The notes beneath the pieces are model-generated. The model was not told the DNA's origin, made no database searches, and worked only from the letters and a program-made list of their open reading frames with translations. Made by a program: the position numbers and the translations under genes. DNA of 64,000 nt from Perilla frutescens (taxonomy: Eukaryota > Streptophyta > Magnoliopsida > Lamiales > Lamiaceae): NCBI GenBank assembly GCA_026008535.1, contig BRKX01000001.1, positions 37,413,817 to 37,477,816 on the forward strand. Reading direction: 5' to 3'. How positions within the stretch are numbered: the stretch's first letter is position 1; every line of letters begins with the position of its first letter. Below, piece after piece: positions 21,861 to 33,470 of the stretch.

Positions 21861-22417
21861 GATACCTACAAAACGAACAAACGTGAAGAAAAACAAGGTA
21901 GGACCTCACAATCTCACGTCACTCGTTTGTTTTCTCTCTTGATTTTACCACTCGTGTATCACTCAATATATGGGTGCACAGTGTGTGAAAAATCGTGTAT
22001 GTTGGTATAAGGGAATCAGTTTTCTTGTACTGAGGATGGACGGGAATGCTACTCTCGGGACACAGCTGAATTTGGTGTGTATGGATGAGATACGGGTCGA
22101 GTATGTGTATGGGAGGGGGCTGCCAAAATTGTGTATGGGATGGAGGTCGTGATCGTGTATGGTAAGGGTAGGAAAAAGGATTGAAATAGATCAATCATTG
22201 AAGTCCCAATTAGATTAGGAGATCCAAAAATAAATCTAGGTTGAACAAGGAAAGAAATAGAATGGATAAGGTAAGGAGAAAGAGATAAGGTAATTGTGTG
22301 ATTTGGATATGTATCAATCTATGTGACACAATCTAAATACCTTAATTAGCCTAGACTCTAGAAGGAAAGAACCAAAAATAAAATATGACATCTAAGGAAG
22401 TTACCAAAATAAAAACT
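21861..22417 (-). other. GypC untranslated leader, truncated
   Basis: This non-coding leader begins with the conserved block upstream of gag ('gatacctacaaaacgaac'). It resembles the GypE leader (35810-36620). It ends without a primer binding site, where homology to BigLTR-2 begins at 'gaggtcaatcga'. The exact breakpoint is uncertain by a few bases. Confidence 0.7.
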
Positions 22418-25400
22418 TCTGAGGTCAATCGAATGCTCAGTAATTTTATTTGTCCATTGTATGGAATAGTAACGTTATTTTTGAAAAGAGAATCTTTTCT
22501 CATTTTCCTTCAACATGACTCGTTCTTTATCCTGAGTCAAGTTGGTTCAATAGTAGTGAAGCCAACGAATCTTCTGGTATTTTCAGATTTCATGAACGAG
22601 GTCATTTGGACCTCGCCAACGAATAAAACACCTTTTAACCGAACCTGATATTTTTAAAGAAGTGTTGTTGCACTGCAAAAGCTTCTCGGGGAAGCTAAGT
22701 ATTTTCCTATAAATAGAGCCCCTCCCCTAGTGTTTTTCTCATCCCTCATTTCATTTCTGAAATGTTAGAGAGAGAGAGTAGAAGTCGTGTGAGGAGCGCT
22801 CTTTGTGAGCGCACCTCCCAGTTGAGAGCTGATGAGATCGAGCCAAGCAAAGAAGAGGATGATCCGGAGCTGCAGTTCAAAGGTCCTATGACACGTTTGC
22901 GAGCAAAGAGATTGCAAGCTTATCTACAAGCTTCGATAAGGCACAAGTTCGAGTTGCATGAAGATGAAGTGTTGAGCAGCCCGAGATTGATCACCATGCT
23001 GTCCATTGATGATGAAGAAGGAAGCATGAAGACGTGAGAAGAAGAATCGCGCCATTTGGACGTGTGCATGAAGAGTTCTACGCGTTTGCATAGGAATCCG
23101 ACAAGTTGCTGTTTTACATGCAATGTTGGCAAGAATTATTCATAATATGGGCCACGAATTATTCATGATAAATTGCAGCCCATATTATGTTAATTAGAAG
23201 TCCAATAGGCGAGATTTGAGAGGCCCGAAGTAGTTAGGATTTATCCTTATCTAGTTAGATTTTTGTTATCTTGTTTTTGGTATCTTTTGATTTTATCCTA
23301 GTTTGATTAGGATTAGTATTTTTCGGGCTTATCTAGTTGTTTAGGGCTTTAAATTTCATTCTCCTATGTCCCTATAAATAGGACTACCATGTGACACTTT
23401 AAAAGTTAGACAATTGCATGAATATAAGAAGTTATTTCTCTTTTGTCTCCAAGATCTTCTGTTGATCGAAAAACCCCTAAACCAATTCTATTGATTTAGC
23501 AATTCAATAGTCTTATTCAAGTTTTTCAGGGTACAATCGTGTACTTGGGAGAATTGCTATCCGGAGAAGTTAGACGTGCGCGTTCGAGTTATCAACACGG
23601 GTTCGCCGAATCTAGCCGATTCCACAACATACTTGTCGCCGCCCATCCAACCAATTCCGACGACCGCCGCCGCCTTCACCGCCGTTCACCACCGTGATTC
23701 CAGCCATCATCACCGTGTCCAATCGTCCAAGAGTCACTCATCGAGTCCTAGTACGTGTCTTCCTATTCTAGTCTTATTTGTTTCTAGTCGAGTCTTTTCG
23801 TGTTTTCTCTTTATTCGTATTGATCCCTTACGTATTTGACGTTGTTCCGTTCCTTGCATCCGTGTTTCTTCATCCGTGTCGTGTCTCATAGGTCCCGGGT
23901 CACATTAAGAGCGGAGAGAGAAACGGAGCAGGGGCCGCCGACGCGGGGCACCCCGCGGCGGCGCGGGAGCCTCCTCGGCCAAGAAGGCTTGCGGGCAGGC
24001 AGCATCCCTAGCATGGAAGGAGGCGCGGGCGTGCGCGCATGCCGTTGGCGTGCGGGTCGGTGCGCTCGCGCAGCGCAGTGCAGGCAGCTTCGGCACGTTT
24101 TCGTCCAAAGGCCAAAACTTTCAATTCAGTTGGAACCACGTGGCCCATGAGTATACAAATCAAAGCTCTTTCGAGGATTTACGATATAGCAGTGGCCAAT
24201 AGTCCATAATATCAATAGTTCGAGTCAGACTTTCCATCCCTTTTTCGGTAATTTTGAGCGTATAAAATTGTTTAAATTCTCATGTTTTAAGTTATAGTTA
24301 AGGGTCGAGGGTTTACATATAATTTTGATTTCTTATTAGGATCTCAAATAGGGCTGCTAAGTCATTGATTGACTTTCATAAGAAGAGGTGAACCCCAAGG
24401 AGGCCCGAGAAAGGATTTTCAGCTCATTGCTTCGTCTACGTGCTCGTTATCGAGATGCTCATCATCGAGGTAGGTAATTCTAAACTAAATATATGGTTTG
24501 AGCTAGTAGGCTCTAGAAGCATGTTAAGGCAAGGAAAATATCCAATAAAAGTATTTTATACTCTGCCTGGTTCGTCTCTATACAAAGTTAAGAAAAGAAA
24601 TTAAAGGAAGTTATATGCATGATATTGTTAAATTGTTTTTCAGTTTGATAAAGTAAAGGAAGTTATTATAAGTTAAGTGAGCTCTCAAGCATGTTTAGAT
24701 ATGCTAGAATTGTTTAAATACAATTCATGCTAGCATGAGATATTCAAATTACTTTTACTTGCAATCTATGTTTATCCGTGTTCATTTCCTCGTATTGGAA
24801 TGTTGGATTTTGCTAAAGCTTATTTAGCTAAGTATTGCCTTTTAGGTTAAGTTATAAATCTCTTATAGGCCGAGATCATGCTCAATTAAAGAATTGGCCT
24901 TAGATGATTGCTCTAGGCTTGGTATTGCTAGCTAAGTTAAGGAAAGGTTAAGGTTAAATAATAAAGGAAGTTAAGGAAGGATATAGTTTATGCTTTAAGC
25001 AGGTTATCGAGCTCAAAGAATAGTTTATTTACATTATCATGCTGTGACCTTCGAGTCACCGAGTTGAAGATTTGAAAGTAAAGGGAGTCACTTCTGGGTA
25101 ACCCCTCGCACACTCGAGTCACTGCTGGGTAACCCCCTCACATATAGAAGGATATTTGAGGTAACCCCTCTCTTATCCCAAGGCATGCCTCAAGGTGCAG
25201 TAGACAACAGGTTTGAGCCAAGTAAAGGTGCCAGAGAAGGAAGAAAAAGGTTTTGCGGATATGAAGAGGGCTTTTACGTTTTTCTCTCCATATAGCGCCA
25301 GTTATTAATTGGATATTTCTATAGTTTATCAAAAGTTTTCTCATAAAACCCACTGAGTACATTATTGCTCACACCCTCTTTTTCAAATGTTTTCAGGTTG

Positions 25401-26178
25401 AGATGCTGAGGCCAGTGATGTGCTGCTGGTGGGATTGTCTGAGTTGTATGAGTTTCCAACTTTGTTACTCTGTATGATTACATAATTTTCTTCCGCTAAG
25501 TATCTGCTAAGTACTCTAATATTAGTGTTTAGTCTCGATATATGTAACTTGATTCTTGATAATAGCATGTCTTAAATGCTATAAATCGTAGTTATCAATA
25601 AAATCTTTGAAGCATGTTCTTTTGACATACATGTTGTTCCTTTATTGATTCTGAGTTATTTGAGAAGTCCTATTGTTGAACATATTGGTATCTGTTCATT
25701 TTCAATTGACTTGTGAATAAGTTTTGCATGCTTGTTGTTGTTGTTCGCCTATGAAGGGGCTTTTCTTTCCAAGCATGATTCTGCTCATCTCTAGTTAGTT
25801 TTAAGTTGTATTTCTTGCTTTCGTCCTATGGATTGGACATTATGATTTACTTGACTCCGACCTATTCATGGGTCTTAGCTGTTGTAACCTATGAAGAGGT
25901 CTTGTTTATTCCGAGAGTCAAATTCCTGTCTGTTTGTCATTGGATTCTGTTTAAATTTCGGATTGGCCCATTATTTTGGTGTTCCTTGACTTGATTGAAC
26001 CCTTTAACCCCTTTGATTCATGAATATCAATTATTTCTTCCAACTTATAAAGTTAAGTTGCCTAAATTTTTGAGGCGCTAACTTAGTTTGATTCTAGAAA
26101 CACCCCCTGGATTTCCTATTTTTCGTGCTGTTTTATGCACAACAACCGCGTCCCTATCCTCGGGACCGAGCTGTTACA
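22418..26178 (+). mobile_element. BigLTR-1: 5'-truncated long LTR with nested solo LTR
   Basis: The two parts, 22418-22829 and 23908-26178, are colinear with BigLTR-2 (about 43490-46334). Shared blocks include a promoter region with TATAAATA at 22708-22715, a GC-rich leader (about 23913-24090), 'gctctagaagcatgtta', the 'gggtaacccc' stretch and the terminal 'cgggaccgagctgttaca'. No protein domain was recognised inside. The first ~400 bp of the family LTR are missing at the GypC junction. It is interpreted as part of a long LTR of a plant Ty3/gypsy element; the clade is not established. Confidence 0.78.
22830..23907 (+). repeat. Gypsy solo LTR with AGAGC target duplication
   Basis: A single LTR of the GypA family (1078 bp) lies in plus orientation from TGATGAGATCGAGCC to GGGTCACATTA. 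The last but one base is T instead of C. Direct 5-bp duplications AGAGC lie at 22825-22829 and 23908-23912, so this is a true insertion reduced to one LTR by recombination. The TATA box is at 23373-23380. U3 encodes the Pol tail (frame ending 23037, 'GPMTRLRAKRLQAYLQASI'). Confidence 0.95.
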
Positions 26179-26349
26179 TTCTTCGATCTTCAATCAAATT
26201 GGCAGTGGAATGTTCATATCATATATCCAGAACAAGGTCTTCAAACTTGAAAAATCAAAACCTTTTTTGTCTTCTTTGCATTTCCATAAAGATCATGACA
26301 ATCTAAAAAATACTTAGTGTTGTACGATGGCACGAACAACAAGTCTCCG

Positions 26350-27622
26350 TGATGTAACCCGGATAAATTGTACAGAATACGAGAACGCGCGGAAGATTTT
26401 TAAGATCAAACACGTCAACTATGGAAGGATTCAATCCTAATCTAATTACTCAAATAAACACACGAACTGAATTAAACAAGCTAATACTCGAAAATCACTA
26501 TAGAAGACGAACTAGACCTAATTACAATACCTAGACGATGACACAAAAATAACACACAAATCCAAAGGTTAGGGGGCTGTTTTGGACGATTAATATGGCT
26601 GGGAAAAAGATGTTATGGGCTGGAAACAAGGTAAAGAAAGGCTAGGGAAGATATGATATGATAATGATTAGAATAACATACGGAAAATGGTGTAGAATGA
26701 GAATACGGAGGAGAAATCGAACTCGAACTCGAACTCTTATTGAATAGCTTTCGATCGATCTTGGGGTGTTGAAGGATGATACAACCATGGATGGAGGTGT
26801 AGGACGGCTGGACGATGAAAGAGTTGTGAATTACAACCTGATTAATCCTCGATGTATCTTGTACAATGAAAATGAATCTTCAAGTTGTTCTTCGTAGCGA
26901 GTTCACCCTAATTCTTCGTATGAATTAGAACGTTCCCTTGGAATTAAGATTCAAAGTTTGTTAGGTTTCAAGAATGATAATTTTCGAGCAAAACAATCAA
27001 AAGCTTTAAACGGTTGAGACACAAATTGAATGCAAAGGTAAATTTAATTAATAATGTCTAAAATATCAAAGTAACATGGTTCCCCTATTTATAGGGCTCA
27101 TAATGCACAAAAATAATGGATAAAAAGCCCTAAAAATCTAATCCAAAAAGGATCTCAAACTATGCTAGAAAAATACCTAAACTAGAATTCTATTCAAGGT
27201 GGAAATTGCCTTAAATACAATTCTAGTCAAACATAAACAATAGGGAACGAAAATTACATGTAAAATTAAATAAAAACTGATCTAAACTATATTCTAAATT
27301 AATTAAAATAAATACTATAGTCTAGATAAAATTTAACCCTTAATTAAAAAAATTAAAGGCTGATTTCTTCACACTTGCACACATCCACTTTGTATCTTCA
27401 TCTTCAACTCTTCAAGTTATAGTCTCCATGGTATGATCTTGATCTTCATTAGTTAATAAATTAACTAAAACATGGCTGCCCTTTGCATCGTCTAATTCCT
27501 CGAACTTCTTGCGAATCAACACTTGGAAATATCCTTCCAATTTCTTCGCTCGAAGTCACGTCATTGGACCTTTGAATTGCAGCTCGGGTTCAAGGCCTTC
27601 AATGCCTTGCATGGCTTCATCA
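26350..27622 (-). repeat. GypE 3' LTR (1273 bp)
   Basis: The plus strand runs from TGATGTAACCCGGATAAATT to GGCTTCATCA. The minus-strand TATA box is at 27086-27093, within 'ccctatttataggg'. The polypurine tract follows directly. It differs by scattered substitutions from the 5' LTR and keeps a 44-bp promoter segment that the 5' LTR has lost. Confidence 0.92.
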
Positions 27623-27643
27623 TTCCCCCCCTGTTGAAGAGAA
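27623..27643 (-). other. Polypurine tract of GypE
   Basis: The minus strand reads TTCTCTTCAACAGGGGGGGAA, abutting the 3' LTR. As in GypC, it can be read in frame as NSLQQGGND into the LTR. Confidence 0.88.
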
Positions 27644-28936
27644 TTATGTCCTTAAATTTGGATCATCATCTTGATCTAACTCATCCGCAACAAACGAAGA
27701 TAAATCAGCAATATTGAAAGTTGAAGAACATTTATACTCACCGGGAAGATCAATGCGGTAAGCGTTGTTATTTACACGACTCATAACTGTGAAAGGACCG
27801 TCTCCACGTGGCGACAACTTGGATTTCCTCAGATTCAGAAAGCATCCGGGACACAGATGAATCCAAATGCGATCTCCGGGCTGAAATATGACTCGCTTGC
27901 ATCACACGTTTCTGGATTCGACTGTGTGCTTTCCTTTGTGCTCAATGTGAGCACGCACTCTCTCATGCATCTCCTTAACTTGCTCAGCTTGTCTCAAACC
28001 TTTAACACTTGTTAGATGCTCAACAGGTAAAGGTAACAAATCAGTAGGCGTTAACGGATTAAATCCATAAACAACCTCAAAAGGAGACATATTAGTAGAA
28101 GAATGTACCACATGATTATATGTAAATTCAGCGTAAGGTAAACACTCTTCCCAAGACTTCATATTTTTTTTAATTAAGGACCTAAGTAATGTGCCTAAAG
28201 TACGATTCACAACCTCAGTTTGACCATCGGTTTGTGGATGACATGCAGTAGAAAACAACAACTTTGTCCCTAATTTTCCCCATAAAACCCTCCAAAAATG
28301 GGCTAAAAACTTGGAATCCCTATCACTAACAATAGTTTTAGGAATACCATGCAATCTAACTACATGCACAAAGAACAGATTGGCAATATGCACAGCATCA
28401 TCAGTTTTTCTACATGCAATGAAATGCACCATTTTAGAAAAATGATCAACACCATAAAAATAGAATCCTTACCCGATCTAGAACTAGGTAAACCTTAGAT
28501 AAAATCCATCGATAAATCAATCCAAGGTGAACTAGGGGCGGGTAGGGGCGTGTACAAACCAAATGGATGTGACGTAGACTTAGACCTATGGCAAGTAACA
28601 CATCTACTACACACATGCTCAACATCTCTTCTCATATGCGGCCAATAAAAATTCTCATGCAGCATGCTTAATGTTTTATTCACACCAAAGTGACCCATTA
28701 AACCTCCCGCATGCGATTCTAACACAAGTAGCTCACGCATAGAACAACTAGGAATGTGCCACGAAATAAAAATCCATCATGCACATAAAACCCATCAAAA
28801 GACTTAAACTTTTTTGAACACTTATCAAAAATCGAAGCAAAGAATGGATCACATGCATACAGACTCTTAATCGACTCAAAACCAAGCATTCTAGCATACA
28901 CCAAATTCTGCAACGTGTACCGTCGAGATAGAGCAT
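27644..28936 (-). pseudogene. GypE integrase with GPY/F module
   Basis: The frame 27902-28432 encodes the core from 'FIACRKTDDAVHIANLFF' through 'VSDRDSKFLAHFW' and an intact third motif TDGQTEVVNRTL. Downstream (27720-27900) other frames give the C-terminal module 'IFQPGDRIWIHL' and 'SPRGDGPFTV', which GypC has lost. The zinc-finger part 'GHFGVNKTLSM...CSRCVTC' is in 28495-28740. A frameshift near 28450-28495 breaks the core between 'SMDFI' and 'FVVVD', and another near 28755 breaks the N terminus. The residues to judge activity are thus present but not in one frame. Confidence 0.86.
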
Positions 28937-29396
28937 CGGCTATAACGTTTTCTTCTTCTTTCTTGTATTTGATGACGTACGGGAAAGACTCGATGAACTC
29001 GACCCATCTCGTATGCCTCTTGTTCAGATTTTGCTACCTTTTCAAATGCTTTAAGCTCCCATGGTCCATATGAATCACAAACTCCTTTGGCCACAGATAA
29101 TGCTGCCACGTCTCCAATGATCTCTTCAATGCGTACAACTCTTTGTCATAGGTAGAATAACGCAGAGCTGCACCATTTAATATCTCACTGAAGTAGGTGA
29201 CTGGATGATGTTTCTGCATCAAAACAACACCAATACCTATCCCAGAGGCATCACATTCAATCTCAAAAACCTTATCAAAATCAGGTAAACAGAAAACAGG
29301 TGCATGACATAAAAGATGTTTTAAACGTGTAAATGCGTCATGCTGTGCTTTACCTCACTCAAACTTATGATCCTTCTTACTTAGCTCAGTAAGAGA
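28937..29396 (-). pseudogene. GypE RNase H (3' part of RT-RNase H)
   Basis: The frame 29034-29222 reads 'YFSEILNGAALRYSTYDKELYALKRSL' to 'FVIHMDHGSLKHLK', with a stop in place of Gly-Gln. The preceding block at about 29225-29290 corresponds to 'FEIECDASGIGIG'. It ends at the GypD insertion (29397) inside the conserved 'APLTELSKKD' segment and continues in RT at 32828. Confidence 0.82.
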
Positions 29397-30071
29397 TGAT
29401 GTGACCCGGGACCGATGGGACACGACACGGACGAAATAGGTAGAAGCTTAGGAATGAAACTACATCGGATGCGTAAGGGATCAATACGACTCAAACGAAA
29501 AGGACGAAATTCGACTAGAAAGGAAAGTGACTCGATCGGGTATAGAACTTACTAGAATATGTTGACACGAACAAGGACTCGACTTGAACTCTTGGTACAA
29601 CTTCGATGGTGGCTGGAACCGGTGGTGGACGGCGCTCGTCGTGAGATGTGGATTTGGTGGCGGTGATGATCGGTAGAAGGATAGATCACATCAGTGAACC
29701 CGTGTTGTGATAAACCCGAACGCACTCGTCGAACTTCTCCGGATAGCAATTCTCCCAAGTACTTAATAAATACCTTGAAGAACCTAAATAAGACTATTGA
29801 TTTGCTAGTACAATAGAATTGTTTGTGTATACAAGATCAACCAAAGGATCGAAGACAAAAGAGAGGAATAAATCTCAAACTCAAGCAATTGTCTCCTTTT
29901 GAATGTCATATGAAAGCCCTATTTATAATAACATAGGGAATGAAAATCTAGACCTAATAACTCTAGGAATTTGAAAATAACAAAAGAAATCAAAAATGAA
30001 TCCCACCTTAACTAGAAGTCTTAATTAAGGCAAGATAAGATAACATAAAATAAGGAAATAAAATCTATTCT
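29397..30071 (-). repeat. GypD 3' LTR, truncated
   Basis: The plus strand begins TGATGTGACCCGGGACCG and aligns with 31713-32397. It lacks the U3 start and polypurine tract because of the deletion that also removed pol. The minus-strand TATA box is intact at 29930-29937, in contrast to the GypD 5' LTR. Confidence 0.88.
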
Positions 30072-30884
30072 CAAGCTCTCTCTCATAATGGATTGGAATG
30101 AAATGACCTCGCATCAATTCCTTCATTTCTTCCCAAGTGTCGATTGGTGGGTTGTGGTTTCTGTGCCTTTTTTCTTGTTACATTTCCCACCATGAGGCTG
30201 CGTATTACGCTCCCAATCTAAGTAGATATTGGGGTCGTGAAGGCCTTCAAACTCGGGTATGCTCGTCTTGATGTTGTTGAGTCTACCATCTTCATAATTA
30301 TCATGGTGTGCATGCCTATGAGGACCTTGGGGTCGTTTATGGCGGTTTCTTCGCCCTTGTGGTGTGTGATCAGCTTCATAACCACTGGCTGCGTAGGACT
30401 CGTACCCGTAATCATAGCCTTCTTCAAAGGCAGATGGCGGCCTCTAGATGTCTTGCTGAACAGGAGGCAGCCGTGGGATGTTTCTCTGCTGCTGGTGTCA
30501 GCCATGGGCCTCTATTTGAGGCTCGGGTCGCCTCTCTGCATCATCTTGAGGTTCAGGTTGCCTCGCTGCATTGATTTAAGGCTCGGGTTGCCTCATTGCA
30601 TCATCTTGATGCTCGAGTTGCCTCTCGGGTTCTCCTTGGACCGTTTGAGATGCGGTCAACTGGGTTCGGAGTCTTGCAAGCTCCTCTTGCAACTCAGCTA
30701 CTTGATTGCCAAGTTCGTCCCTCAGTAGACGATTCTGGCACTCAAAGTGATTAACTGGAGCTTTATATTGGTACTTGGCGTCCCACTGTGGTTCAGACGA
30801 GTAGGACTATTCACCAGGTGTATTAAGCGACCGGGGCTCCCTGGGAAGTGGAGTAGATGCCTCTTTGTTGGTACCTTTCTTCAT
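30072..30884 (-). pseudogene. GypD gag N-terminal remnant
   Basis: The minus-strand ATG is at 30882-30884 (MKKGTNKEAS). Four 30-bp repeats at 30516-30635 encode variants of a ten-residue unit with the core RQPEPQ. The part 'LNNIKTSIPEFEGLHDPNIYLDWER' is kept, but about 108 bp of the capsid region are deleted at about 30206, joining 'gcgta' to 'ttacgctccc'. The remnant ends in 'ERELE' at the LTR fusion. Confidence 0.83.
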
Positions 30885-31694
30885 TGTACCTGCAAAATGA
30901 ACAAACGTGAAGAAAAAGTGGTATGGGACCTCAAAATTCCTCACAAATGCTCGTGTATGTCACTCTTAATTTTTCCCCTCGTGTATATCTCTCAAGTATA
31001 TGGTGCACGTGTGTAATAAATATGAGAGTGGGCTGATCGAAACAATCTTCTCTTGACTAGCTCCTCTGGGTCTTCTTCAAGCTCCAACGGATAAAATCAA
31101 GCCCAAAGGTTGCTAAGAGTAGAAATAGGCATGTGGAATGAGTAATTCAGGTAGATGGTGTATGTGGACCACGGGTGCACAGGTGTACGGATGTACGGGT
31201 ATACGGGTGTATTGACTATGTGGTGTATAAGGTGAACCAGGTGTATATGTAAAGAAGCTGGAAATTTTGAGCCCTATAGATGATAGGAATCGAAATCTAT
31301 GTAGATAGGTATGGAAGATCTAGATTAGATATGGATGAGGATGGAAGAATTCTAAACAAGGAAGGAAAACTAGTAGATAAGGTAGAAGACTTTTGAATGT
31401 GTTTGACCAAGTGTGAACACAATCTAAAAATCCCTAAGAATCTAACTAGTATGGAAACAACCTATCTAGACTAGGAAAGACACTAAGAATCGAAATCAAC
31501 AAGAATTAAAATGAAAATTAAATCGGATTTTTTTTGTTCGATCTTTTTTTTATGCTGTAGGGATTTTGATCCCTCTGCTCTTTTCTTTTTTTCTTTTTTT
31601 TCAATGAATAATCAAGTATTACAACTCGAAAGACTCAAAACAAATAAACGAATAAAATGGACGTATTGAACCAAGAATGATAGAAACCGACGTG
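30885..31694 (-). other. GypD untranslated leader
   Basis: A diverged copy of the GypA leader, with a shorter GGTGTACGG minisatellite at about 31165-31215 and T-rich tracts at about 31525-31610. No supported ORF. Confidence 0.75.
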
Positions 31695-31707
31695 GCTCTT
31701 GATACCA
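31692..31707 (-). other. GypD primer binding site
   Basis: The minus strand reads TGGTATCAAGAGCCA, separated from the LTR end by five bases (TAAAT), the same as in GypA. Confidence 0.84.
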
Positions 31708-31712
31708 ATTTA

Positions 31713-32827
31713 TGATGTGATCCGGGACCTATGGGACACGACACGGACGAAATATGCAGAAGCTTAGGAATGAAACTATGTCGGATGTGTAAGGGATCAA
31801 TATGACTTAAACGAAAAGGACGAAATTCGACTTGAAAGGAAAGTGACTCGATCGGGTATAGAACTTACTAGAATATGTTGACACGAACAAAGACTCAACT
31901 TGAACTCTTGGTAGAACTTCAATGGTGGCTGGAACAAGTGGTGGATGGCGGTGAAGCGGCGGTGATTATCGTGAGATGTGGATTTGGTGGCGGTGATGAT
32001 CGGTAGAAGGATAGATCAGATCAGTGAACCCGTGTTGTGATAAACCCGAACGCACTCGTCTAACTTCTCCAGATAGCAATTCTCCCAAGTACTTAATAAA
32101 TACTCTGAAGAACTTAAGTAAGACTATTGATTTGCTAGAACAATAGAATTGTTTGTGTATAAAAGATCAACCAAAGGATCGGAGACAAAAGGGAGGAATA
32201 AATCTCAAACTCAAGCAATTGTCTCCTTTTGAATGTCATATGAAAGCCCTATTGATTATAACATAGGGAACGAAAATCTAGACCTAATAACTCTAGGAAT
32301 TCGAAAATAACAAAAGAAATCAAAAAGGAATCCTACCTTAACTAGAAGTCTTAATTAAGGCAAGATAAGATAACATAAAATAAGGTAATAAAATCTATTC
32401 TAATCTAGATAAAATCCCATGGATTTGGGCCTTCATAATCTCGCCAATTTAGACTCCAAAAAATTAAACCATGACCGAAATTTAATAGAATAAAAATCAG
32501 CCCAGTTATACTATCAGAAATCACAATTATACTATCGGGAAGCACTTTTATACTATCATTCAGTATAATTATACTATCCGATTCTGTTCCTAGAACATCT
32601 AAATCATCTTCTTTTCTTCTCAAGTCTTCATGCTTTCTTCTTCATCATCAATGGACAGCATGGTGATCAATCTCGAGCTACTCTTCATCTCTTCTTCATG
32701 CAACTCGAATTTGCGATGAATAAAAGCTTGTAAATAAGCTTGCAACTTCTTTGCTCGCAAACGCATCATAGGACCTTTGAACTGCAGCTCCGGATCATCT
32801 TCTTCTTTGCCTAGCTCGATCTCATCA
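31713..32827 (-). repeat. GypD 5' LTR (1115 bp)
   Basis: The plus strand runs from TGATGTGATCCGGGACC to CGATCTCATCA. The TATA region reads 'ctattgattataac' instead of 'ctatttataataac', so the promoter is probably damaged. The U3 start encodes the Pol tail (32620-32826), which happens to be in frame with the RT of the host element GypE. Confidence 0.92.
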
Positions 32828-33470
32828 AGAGGCGCGACAATGATAGAAAAATCGCGCACAAAGCGACGATAAAATCCGGCAAGGCCGTGAAAGGATTGAA
32901 CCTCCGTGGCTGATTTGGGTGTTGGCCATTCTTCAATCCCTTTGATCTTAGAACGGTCAACCTCAATACCTCGTACACTCACAACAAAACCAAGAAATAC
33001 AACCTCATCTAAACAAAAAGAGCATTTAGACAGATTTCCATACAACTTGGCTGATCTTAGAATATAAAAAACACGCTGAAAATGTGCTAGGTGCGCCTGT
33101 GCATCGTGACTGTAAATCAGGATATCATCAAAGTACACAACTACAAATGTCCCAATTACATCACGCAAAACACGGTTCATTAAACGCATAAATGTGCTCG
33201 GTGCATTAGTGAGACCAAAAGGCATAACTAACCACTCATCTAAACCATGCTTAGTCTTAAAAGTTGTTTCCACTCATCCCCTTCATGCATTCTAACTTGA
33301 AAATAACCAGAACGCAAATCAATTTTGGAAAAGACTTTAGAACTGGATAATTCATCAAGAATATCATCTAATCTAGGGATGGGGAATCGATACTTGACTG
33401 TTATTTTGTTGATAGCGTGGCGGTCCATGCACATTCTCTACTGATTATTCTTCTTCGGCACTAGAATGAC
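32828..33470 (-). pseudogene. GypE reverse transcriptase
   Basis: Frames 33240-33434 ('MCMDRHAINKITVKYRFPIP', 'FSKIDLRSGYFQVRMHEGDEW') and 32828-33273 ('MPFGLTNAPSTFM', YFDD at 33124-33135, 'KSATEVQSFHGLAGFYRRF') form RT, separated by a frameshift near 33265. Trp in 'NNEWRMC' has become a stop near 33440. The RT frame runs without a stop into the GypD LTR tail, giving a chimeric 217-codon frame (32620-33273). Confidence 0.87.

Larger units (their letters stand above)
15975..22417 (-). mobile_element. GypC: Ty3/gypsy element lacking its 5' LTR
   Basis: The order on the minus strand is leader, gag, protease, RT, RNase H, integrase, polypurine tract and 3' LTR (15975-17187). No primer binding site or 5' LTR follows the leader; it passes into BigLTR-1 near 22418. 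It belongs to the same family as GypA and GypE, but its LTR is a distinct subfamily (start TGATGTGATTCGGGACC). Confidence 0.88.
29397..32827 (-). mobile_element. GypD: internally deleted gypsy element nested in GypE
   Basis: It has a 3' LTR (29397-30071, truncated), a gag remnant (30072-30884), a leader, a primer site and a complete 5' LTR (31713-32827). The whole of pol is missing: LTR sequence 'aatctattct' is joined to gag 'caagctctctctc' with TTCT shared by both sides. The flanks are agaga (29392-29396) and agagg (32828-32832), a target duplication with one change inside GypE RT. Confidence 0.9.

Noticed and set aside
23836..24150. Arg/Ala/Gly-rich plus-strand frame
   Set aside because: It crosses the solo LTR border and the GC-rich block of BigLTR-1, so it cannot be a gene of one origin.
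26179..26349. Small ORF between BigLTR-1 and GypE
   Set aside because: Short frames in two registers, no domain, AT-rich; no support beyond openness.
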